From assembly GCF_018417595.1 (NCBI RefSeq), contig NZ_CP070982.1:5259001-5323000 (forward strand): a stretch of DNA of 64,000 bases. Direction: 5' to 3'. The notes under the pieces are model-generated. The model was not told the DNA's origin. It saw only the letters and a list, made by a program, of their open reading frames with translations, and did not search any database. This DNA comes from Pseudomonas entomophila. GTDB lineage: Bacteria > Pseudomonadota > Gammaproteobacteria > Pseudomonadales > Pseudomonadaceae. Positions 58,512-64,000 of the stretch are shown in pieces. The position numbers and the translations under genes were made by a program. Each line of letters begins with the position of its first letter. Position 1 is the first letter of the stretch.

Positions 58512-59054
58512 TCAGAACTTGATGAAATGCTCGCGGTAGTGACGCAACTCGGCAATGGACTCACGGATATCGTCCAGCGCAAGGTGGGTGCTGCCCTTCT
58601 TGAAGCTGTCACGTACATCCGGCGCCCAGCGGGCCGCAAGCTCCTTGAGGGTGGAGACGTCGAGGTTGCGGTAGTGGAAGTAGTTTTCCAGCCCGCGCAT
58701 GTGACGGTAGAGGAAGCGGCGATCCTGGCAGATGCTGTTGCCGCAGATCGGCGACTTGCCCTTCGGTACCCACTGCTCGAGGAAGGCGATGGTCTGCGCC
58801 TCGGCCTCGGCCATGCTCACCTTGCTCTCTCGCACCCGCTGGGTGAGGCCCGAGTTGCCATGGGTGCGGGTGTTCCATTCGTCCATGCGCGCCAGCACTT
58901 CGTCGCTGTGGTGGATGGCGATCACCGGGCCTTCGGCCAGGGTGTTCAGGTCGCTGTCGGTGACGATGGTGGCCATCTCGATGATGACGTCGCTGTCCGG
59001 ATCCAGGCCGGTCATTTCCAGATCGATCCAGATCAGGTTCTGTGGGTTCTGCAT
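58512..59054 (-). CDS. orn: Oligoribonuclease
   Basis: 180-residue DEDDh 3'-5' exonuclease that degrades RNA dinucleotides, including pGpG from c-di-GMP turnover. Exo [13 protein letters not shown], exo [17 protein letters not shown] and exo [17 protein letters not shown] hold the acidic metal ligands and the catalytic His. The start at 59054 (MQNPQNLIW) is standard. It is divergent from rsgA, with an inverted-repeat element between. Confidence 0.97.
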   Translation of the reverse strand: MQNPQNLIWIDLEMTGLDPDSDVIIEMATIVTDSDLNTLAEGPVIAIHHSDEVLARMDEWNTRTHGNSGLTQRVRESKVSMAEAEAQTIAFLEQWVPKGKSPICGNSICQDRRFLYRHMRGLENYFHYRNLDVSTLKELAARWAPDVRDSFKKGSTHLALDDIRESIAELRHYREHFIKF

Positions 59055-59089
59055 GAAAAGGCTCCTCTGATAGGCCGTCATATTAGCCT

Positions 59090-59251
59090 AGTGTCCTGCC
59101 TCGGAAATACGTTCTCTTTTGGCGAGTGGCTTGGGTGTTCGGCCAAGGCGCCACGACGAGTCATGGCAGGGCTATGGCGAGGAGTGGCAACGCCGGCCGG
59201 GCGCCCAAGACGCCGCCAAAAGTGAACAGCTTATTTCCGAGGCAGGACACT
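59090..59251. mobile_element. MITE-like inverted-repeat element between orn and rsgA
   Basis: Terminal 20-bp arms are perfect: AGTGTCCTGCCTCGGAAATA (59090-59109) and its complement (59232-59251). A second paired block, TTTTGGCG (59117-59124) with CGCCAAAA (59214-59221), and a third, CTTGGG (59130-59135) with CCCAAG (59204-59209), continue inward. Total length is 162 bp, with no coding capacity. Target duplication is not evident. Confidence 0.5.
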
Positions 59252-59325
59252 CGCGAGGTTGGTCGTGGGCGGGCCGTGCTAAACTGCCTGCCGTTTTCTT
59301 TCTGCCTCGCCGACACGGAACCTTC

Positions 59326-60357
59326 ATGGCCAAACGCCAGCTCAACCGCCGCCAGAACTGGCGCATCGAAAAGATCCAGGGCGAGCGCGCCGCCCGCGCC
59401 GCCAAACGCGAGCAGCATGTGCTGCAAGAGCTGGAGGGTGGTGACCTGGGGCCGGAGCAACTGGGCCTGGTGATCGCCCACTTCGGTGTGCAGGTCGAGG
59501 TCGAGGCCCAGGACGGCGAAGCGGCCGGCCAGGTCTTCCGCTGCCACCTGCGCGCCAACCTGCCGGCGCTGGTCACCGGAGACCGCGTGGTGTGGCGCGC
59601 CGGCAACCAGGGCATCGGCGTGATCGTCGCGCAGATGCCACGCACCACCGAACTGTGCCGACCAAACAACCATGGCCAGCTCAAGCCGGTGGCGGCCAAC
59701 GTCGACTTGATCGTCATCGTCTTCGCCCCGGCCCCCGAGCCGCACCCCAACCTGATCGACCGCTACCTGGTGGCCGCCGAGCACGCCGGCATTCGTCCAT
59801 TGCTGCTGCTGAACAAGGCCGACCTGATCAACGAAGAGAACGCACAAACCCTCAACGCCATGCTGGAGGTGTACCGCAACCTCGGCTATCCGTTGCTGGA
59901 AGTCTCCGCGCATCAGGGCGACGGCATGCAACGCTTGCAACAAACGCTGGATGGCCATATCAGCGTGTTCGTCGGCCAGTCGGGCGTGGGCAAGTCGTCG
60001 CTGGTCAACAGCCTGCTGCCCGACGCTGGCACCCGTGTCGGCGACCTGTCGGAATGGTCGGGCCAAGGCACCCACACCACCACTACCGCGCGGCTGTACC
60101 ACTTCCCCAACGGCGGCGACCTGATCGACTCGCCGGGTATCCGCGAATTCGGCCTGGGCCACGTCAGCCGTGACGACGTGGAAGATGGCTTCATCGAGTT
60201 CCGCGAGCTGATCGGCAACTGCCGCTTCCGCGACTGCAAGCACGACCGCGAACCGGGCTGTGCGTTGCTCAAGGCACTGGAAGGCGGCCAGGTATCGCAG
60301 CAGCGCATGAACAGCTATCGCTCGATCATCGCCAGCCTGCCAGAAGATAGCTATTAA
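59326..60357 (+). CDS. rsgA: Small ribosomal subunit biogenesis GTPase RsgA
   Basis: 343-residue circularly permuted GTPase acting late in 30S maturation. OB fold at the N-terminus ([20 protein letters not shown]), G4 NKAD before G1 [13 protein letters not shown]3-like DSPGIREF, and the zinc site [14 protein letters not shown]. The start at 59326 ([18 protein letters not shown]) has GGAA upstream. Followed by a strong terminator. Confidence 0.96.
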   Translation: MAKRQLNRRQNWRIEKIQGERAARAAKREQHVLQELEGGDLGPEQLGLVIAHFGVQVEVEAQDGEAAGQVFRCHLRANLPALVTGDRVVWRAGNQGIGVIVAQMPRTTELCRPNNHGQLKPVAANVDLIVIVFAPAPEPHPNLIDRYLVAAEHAGIRPLLLLNKADLINEENAQTLNAMLEVYRNLGYPLLEVSAHQGDGMQRLQQTLDGHISVFVGQSGVGKSSLVNSLLPDAGTRVGDLSEWSGQGTHTTTTARLYHFPNGGDLIDSPGIREFGLGHVSRDDVEDGFIEFRELIGNCRFRDCKHDREPGCALLKALEGGQVSQQRMNSYRSIIASLPEDSY

Positions 60358-60379
60358 GGCTTTTCTGTAGGATGTTTTA

Positions 60380-60410
60380 CCGGGAGCCGTAGGAAGGCTC
60401 CCGTTTTTTC
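60380..60410 (+). terminator. Terminator after rsgA
   Basis: Stem CGGGAGCC / GGCTCCCG with loop GTAGGAA, then TTTTTT. It separates rsgA from the TIR-like gene. Confidence 0.93.
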
Positions 60411-60508
60411 GTCATCCCTTGTTGATTGCCCGACCTTTCACCGATTGTTCAGCCCAGGATCCGTCGCCAACCCGCGACGCCCCTGCACGGCTCAAGGAAG
60501 GTCACACA

Positions 60509-60568
60509 ATGACAAAATCAGCACGCAACCTGCACTGCGCCTACCTCCCACAAGGAGAGCAGGACTGA
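60509..60568 (+). CDS. 19-codon leader ORF coupled to the TIR-like gene
   Basis: Begins ATG at 60509 with AAGGAAGG 9-10 bases upstream, encodes MTKSARNLHCAYLPQGEQD and ends TGA at 60566-60568, overlapping the next ATG by one base (TGATG). The downstream ribosome site AAGGAGAG lies inside it. It may be a translated leader peptide; chance cannot be excluded. Confidence 0.4.
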   Translation: MTKSARNLHCAYLPQGEQD

Positions 60569-61047
60569 TGCCGGTCTTCATCAGCTACCCCCACGGCGAC
60601 CGTCTGGACGCCTTTATCCTCAACGAGCGCATGTTGCTCGAAGGCATCCCCACCCAACTGGTACTGTTCGATTGCAACGGGCAGACCTTCGACGACCTGC
60701 ATGGCAATTTTTGCCAGCAGATGAGCGACGCCACCCACTGGATCGGCCTCGTGTCCGACAGCAACGGTGAAGATTGGTGGACTGCCTGGCTACTCGGGGC
60801 CGCGGCCATTTCCAACCGGCGAATAAGCTTCTACCACACCGGCGAGGGAAGCCCGCCGGAGCGATTGGGCAAATGGCCGGTAATGCGCGAACGCAGCCAT
60901 ATCGATCTGTTTGTATTGGCGTATCACGATGAACTGACGTTCGGGCGGGGGATGTCGTCGTCCACGGGACAAAGGGGCTTCAGCGATCGGGACAACGCCG
61001 ACTTCTTCCATGCCGATCTCAAGGCCAAGATCCGGCGGGGGTTCTGA
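60568..61047 (+). CDS. TIR-like domain protein lacking the usual catalytic glutamate
   Basis: 159-residue soluble protein that is nearly all one TIR/SEFIR-like domain: MPVFISYPHGDRLDAFILNE (beta-A and helix A), a GIPTQLVLFD strand, ATHWIGLVSD and EDWWTAWLLGAAAISNRRIS. In NADase TIRs the helix after the WW/WC pair carries a glutamate (pattern WxxxE); here the position is Leu (WWTAWL). The C-terminus has DIDLF-like HIDLFVLAYHDEL. The ATG at 60568 has AAGGAGAG. Not linked to other defence genes. Function unknown. Confidence 0.65.
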   Translation: MPVFISYPHGDRLDAFILNERMLLEGIPTQLVLFDCNGQTFDDLHGNFCQQMSDATHWIGLVSDSNGEDWWTAWLLGAAAISNRRISFYHTGEGSPPERLGKWPVMRERSHIDLFVLAYHDELTFGRGMSSSTGQRGFSDRDNADFFHADLKAKIRRGF

Positions 61048-61098
61048 GCGGCAGGGGCGGTAATCCTGGCTGCACTGTCGCGTAGGGAACAGGGCCCT

Positions 61099-61184
61099 CT
61101 GTAGGAGCGGCTTCAGCCGCGATGCAGCCGACGCGGTGCCTGCACCCGCTTCGCGGGTGATCGCGGCTAAAGCCGCTCCTACAG
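61099..61184. repeat. REP pair (GCGGCTTCAGCCGC subtype)
   Basis: Arms 61099-61122 and 61160-61184 enclose a CACCCGCTTCGCGGGTG hairpin; between the convergent TIR-like and motB genes. Confidence 0.82.
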
Positions 61185-61208
61185 GGGCCGCATTGCGGCC
61201 CTTATCGG

Positions 61209-62243
61209 TTACTGGCCCTTGGCCTCGTCCATCTTCAACACACCATCCTCGAAGATGTTCAGCTTCTGGCGCAGCTCACGCGGCTGCATCGGCTCCTGCG
61301 CCGCTTCGCCCGCGGCACCTGGCGCAGCGGGGGCTGCGGCACCAGGTGTGCCACTGGCAGGTGGTGTCGCCGCAGGCGGCGCGTCCGGCGTGCCTTGCTC
61401 GCCCTCGATATTGCGCTGGGCCTTCTTGGTCAGCACGATGATGTCGATCCGCCGGTTGACCGGATTGAACGGATTCTCCCGGTCGAACAGCGACGACGAC
61501 GCATAGCCGACCACCCGGGCCACCTGGCCATCCGGATAGCCACCGGCAACCAGTGCGCGGCGCGCGGCGTTGGCGCGGTTGGCCGACAGCTCCCAGTTGC
61601 CGAAGTCACCAGTGCCGGCATACGGCTTGGCGTCGGTGTGGCCGCTGATGCTGATCTTGTTCGGCACCGCCTTGATGGTGTCGGCCATGGCCAGCAGGAT
61701 ATCTTCGAAGTACGGCTGCAGGCGCGCGCTGCCCAGGTCGAACATCGGCCGGTTCTCGGCGTCCATGATCTGGATGCGCAGGCCGTCCTGGGTGATCTCG
61801 AACAGGATCTGGTCCTTGAACTTCTGCAGCTGCGGGTTTTCCTCGACCTTGTTCTGCAACTCCTGCAGCAGCAGTTCCAGGCGCTCGCGCTCGACCTGCT
61901 CGGCCATGGTCTCGACCTGGTCCTTGTCCAGCTGGATGCTGGTGTCAGGCGTAGGTTCGGACTTGGTTTCCGGGTTGATGGTCTTTTCCGGCGCCAGTTG
62001 CGGCGATCCACCCAGGTCGATGATGTACGGTGTGCCGCTCTCGGAGAAACCGATCGGGTCCTTGAAGTAGCCGGCGATCGCGATCTTCTGCTCGGGCGTG
62101 GCGGTAGACAGCAGCCACAGCACGAGGAAGAACGCCATCATCGCCGTGGCGAAGTCGGCAAAGGCAATCTTCCAGGCACCGCCATGGTGGCCGTCGCCAA
62201 AGCGCTTGACGCGCTTGACGATGATGGGCTGATTGTTCTCCAT
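61209..62243 (-). CDS. motB: Flagellar motor stator protein MotB
   Basis: 344 residues. The single transmembrane helix contains the proton-carrying Asp30 (KIAFADFATAMMAFFLVLWL), followed by the plug and periplasmic OmpA-like peptidoglycan-binding domain (ISGHTDAKPYAGTGDFGNWE, LSANRANAARRALVAGG). The C-terminus is Ala/Pro-rich. It starts 3 bp after the motA stop. Confidence 0.96.
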   Translation of the reverse strand: MENNQPIIVKRVKRFGDGHHGGAWKIAFADFATAMMAFFLVLWLLSTATPEQKIAIAGYFKDPIGFSESGTPYIIDLGGSPQLAPEKTINPETKSEPTPDTSIQLDKDQVETMAEQVERERLELLLQELQNKVEENPQLQKFKDQILFEITQDGLRIQIMDAENRPMFDLGSARLQPYFEDILLAMADTIKAVPNKISISGHTDAKPYAGTGDFGNWELSANRANAARRALVAGGYPDGQVARVVGYASSSLFDRENPFNPVNRRIDIIVLTKKAQRNIEGEQGTPDAPPAATPPASGTPGAAAPAAPGAAGEAAQEPMQPRELRQKLNIFEDGVLKMDEAKGQ

Positions 62244-62246
62244 GGC

Positions 62247-63098
62247 TTAGCGACCGCGTACTGCTTGTTCCAGCTCGGCGAAGCTCGGGCGGTGGCCCGG
62301 GTACAGCACCTTGCGACCGAACTCGACCGCCAGCGACGGCGGCATGCCGGAGGCCGAGGCCACCAGCGAAGCCTTGATCGCCTCGTAGACGTTCAGCTCT
62401 TCCTTGGCATCATGGCGCAGGGCGTTGGCCAGAGGGCCGAAGAAGCCATAGGCGGCAAGAATACCGAAGAAGGTACCGACCAGTGCCGCACCCACGTGCA
62501 GGCCGATGGACTTCTGGTCGCCGTCACCCAGCGATGCCATGGTCACCACGATACCCAGTACCGCCGCGACGATACCGAAACCAGGCATGCCGTCAGCGAT
62601 GCCGGTCACCGCGTGGGACGGGTGCTCCAGCTCTTCCTTCATGCTCAGCAGCTCCATGTCGAACAGGCCTTCGAGCTCATGGGGCGCCATGTTGCCGGTG
62701 GACATGATGCGCAGGTAGTCGCAGATGAACGCGGTCATGCGCTCATCGCCCATCACTGCGGGATACTTGGCGAAGATCGGGCTGGCCGCCGGGTCCTCGA
62801 TGTCGCCCTCGATGGCCATCATGCCTTCACGACGGCTCTTGTTGAGGATCTCGTACACCAGGCCCAGCACTTCGAGATAGAAGGTGTGGGTGAAGCGGGT
62901 GCCGAACATCTTCAGCGACTTCTTGATCACATGCATGGTCATGTGACCAGGGTTGGCCTGGAGGAACGCACCGAAGGCCGCGCCGCCGATGATCAGCACC
63001 TCGAACGGTTGGATCAGTGCCGCGATCTTGCCGTGGGAAAGCACGTAGCCGCCGAGCACGCTCGCGAATACGACGATGATGCCGATAATTTTAGCCAT
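62247..63098 (-). CDS. motA: Flagellar motor stator protein MotA
   Basis: 283 residues, four transmembrane helices: MAKIIGIIVVFASVLGGYVL, GGAAFGAFLQANPG, then the large cytoplasmic loop with the charged rotor-contact residues, and GFGIVAAVLGIVVTMASLG with ILAAYGFFGPLANAL. Forms the proton channel with MotB. Preceded by a FliA-type promoter. Confidence 0.97.
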   Translation of the reverse strand: MAKIIGIIVVFASVLGGYVLSHGKIAALIQPFEVLIIGGAAFGAFLQANPGHMTMHVIKKSLKMFGTRFTHTFYLEVLGLVYEILNKSRREGMMAIEGDIEDPAASPIFAKYPAVMGDERMTAFICDYLRIMSTGNMAPHELEGLFDMELLSMKEELEHPSHAVTGIADGMPGFGIVAAVLGIVVTMASLGDGDQKSIGLHVGAALVGTFFGILAAYGFFGPLANALRHDAKEELNVYEAIKASLVASASGMPPSLAVEFGRKVLYPGHRPSFAELEQAVRGR

Positions 63099-63162
63099 AA
63101 GTTGAAAGCACTTGCTGTCGTGGTCAGGGTAAGGGGCGGGAGCTTGAAAACTCTTCTTCTAC

Positions 63163-63189
63163 TTATCGGCAGAACTGCGCCAGACTATA
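63163..63189 (-). promoter_or_regulatory. FliA (sigma28) promoter of motAB
   Basis: Minus strand TATA (63189-63186; consensus TAAA), 15 bp, GCCGATAA (63170-63163), a perfect -10 element. The start would lie about 60 bases before the motA ATG. Confidence 0.7.
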
Positions 63190-63228
63190 GCCACTCAATG
63201 CGAAAAGCCAGTTCGGACTGATGTCAAT

Positions 63229-64000
63229 ATGCCAATTGAAACCAAGGTGCCAAGTCAGGTCCCGTCGAGTCTAGAGGCCTGGGTAAAGCTGCTCGACGGG
63301 ATTCGCGTGCCGATTCCGAAGGACAGCCACGACCGTGTGCTGCAGGCCATCAACGACAACCGCCGCTCCCTGCGCGACATCGCCGAACTGATGCAGGACA
63401 GCCCCGCGCTGGTGCTCTGCGTGATGCGCGAAGCCAACCACCCGGCCAATGCCAGCCAGGCGGAACCCGCCGAAAGCCTGGAAATCGCCCTCAATCGCCT
63501 GGGCCTGGCGCGCACCAGCCAGCTGCTGGCCCGCCTGCCTGCCGTGCCCGACGACGAGATCCCGCCGGTGCTGCGCCAGTTCCTGCTGATCAGCCAGCAC
63601 GCCACCCAGCAGGCCAACGGTTTGTTCGCCAGCCGCCTTGCACGCCTGTGGCAGGAAATCCACTGGGGCAGCCTGCTGTTCCTCTCGCCACTGTGGCCAT
63701 TGGCCCTGGCCTACCCCAAGCTGCTCGATACCTGGGAGCTGCGTGTTATCCACAAGGGGGAGAACGCCGGTGAGGTCGAGCAGGAACTGTTCGGCGTGCG
63801 CATCATGCCGCTGTGTCAGGCCATGGCCCAACATTGGCGGTTGCCCGAGTGGGTGACCCAGGGTTACCGCCTGCTGATGGACGAGCGCGACCAGTTGGCG
63901 CAGGTGCTGAGCATCGCCCGCGAGCAGGATCCGCTGGTCCAGCAGCAACGCCTGGACGAGGAACCGGCCTTGCGCCGCTGGTTCAACCAGCCACCGAACA
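63229..64000 (+). CDS. HDOD domain protein (5' part)
   Basis: Starts ATG at 63229 (MPIETKVPSQVPSSLEAWVK) and stays open to the window edge (257 codons). An HDOD-type helical domain covers about residues 20-220 (IPKDSHDRVLQAINDNRRSL through CQAMAQHWRLPEWV), a degenerate HD domain found in signalling proteins. No clear ribosome site is seen. It is divergent from motAB, so a role in motility or signalling is possible but unproven. The remainder lies outside the window. Confidence 0.8.
   Translation, partial: MPIETKVPSQVPSSLEAWVKLLDGIRVPIPKDSHDRVLQAINDNRRSLRDIAELMQDSPALVLCVMREANHPANASQAEPAESLEIALNRLGLARTSQLLARLPAVPDDEIPPVLRQFLLISQHATQQANGLFASRLARLWQEIHWGSLLFLSPLWPLALAYPKLLDTWELRVIHKGENAGEVEQELFGVRIMPLCQAMAQHWRLPEWVTQGYRLLMDERDQLAQVLSIAREQDPLVQQQRLDEEPALRRWFNQPPN

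Overview
The window is a stretch of core chromosome from a fluorescent pseudomonad, most likely the Pseudomonas putida group. It is GC-rich. At least 18 putida-type REP palindromes (cores such as GCGGGTAAACCCGC and GCGGCTAAAGCCGC) lie between genes. As far as I remember, the gene order matches the urt-to-mot segment of P. putida KT2440. Species assignment is inference; the genus is well supported by the azurin, YgiQ, hflK/hflC and FbpAB-type genes together. I see no prophage, complete insertion sequence, CRISPR array or rRNA operon.

Layout. 1-2.3 kb: end of the urea ABC transporter operon (urtC partial, urtD, urtE), then two GNAT acetyltransferases. 3.5-6.7 kb: a cysteine-less thioredoxin-fold protein, the cbpA-cbpM co-chaperone pair with a sigma32-like promoter, and a divergent short Hsp70. 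6.8-12.1 kb: AI-2E type transporter, PsiF, an AraC regulator beside a DMT exporter, a cytosolic-looking family I.1 lipase, the OsmE lipoprotein and a ferritin-like protein. 12.2-18.4 kb: AsmA, an exported protein made of 15-residue repeats, a FabR/DesT-like TetR regulator, an AGE-family epimerase, a small orphan and an SDR. 18.4-19.0 kb: a gene-free segment dense in DnaA-box-like sequences. 19.0-24.2 kb: the complete branched-chain amino-acid transporter livKHMGF, with a consensus sigma54 promoter ahead of livK. 24.6-28.2 kb: pncB-nadE (NAD salvage), azurin, a 30-codon ORF and a LOG-family hydrolase. 28.3-38.5 kb: ygiQ, dnaB, the rpsF-rpsR-DUF2232-rplI operon, rlmB-rnr and two identical tRNA-Leu(CAG) genes. 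38.7-43.3 kb: an iron(III)-type binding protein and permease with no ATPase gene beside them, and a chemoreceptor. 43.5-55.8 kb: the tsaE-amiB-mutL-miaA-hfq-hflX-hflK-hflC-hisZ-purA supercluster, preceded by nnrD. 55.8-64 kb: queG, a large composite repeat region with three hexanucleotide tracts, a UPF0126/TRIC channel, orn, an inverted-repeat (MITE-like) element, rsgA, a degenerate TIR-like protein with a coupled 19-codon leader ORF, motA-motB behind a FliA-type promoter, and the start of an HDOD gene.

Functional themes. Nitrogen acquisition is represented by the urt and liv transporters, the latter with sigma54/NtrC-like signals. Translation, RNA quality control and tRNA/rRNA modification are represented by rlmB, rnr, miaA, queG, hfq, orn, rsgA, tsaE and tRNA-Leu. 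Replication and repair are represented by dnaB and mutL. There are also proteostasis (cbpAM, Hsp70, HflKC), NAD metabolism (pncB, nadE, nnrD) and motility/chemotaxis (motAB, MCP). The least explained parts are the composite repeat at about 56.9-57.7 kb, the DnaA-box-like cluster at about 18.5-19.0 kb, the 15-residue-repeat protein at 14.65 kb, and the TIR-like gene with its leader at 60.5-61.0 kb. All coordinates, motifs and start choices were read by eye; no database search was run.
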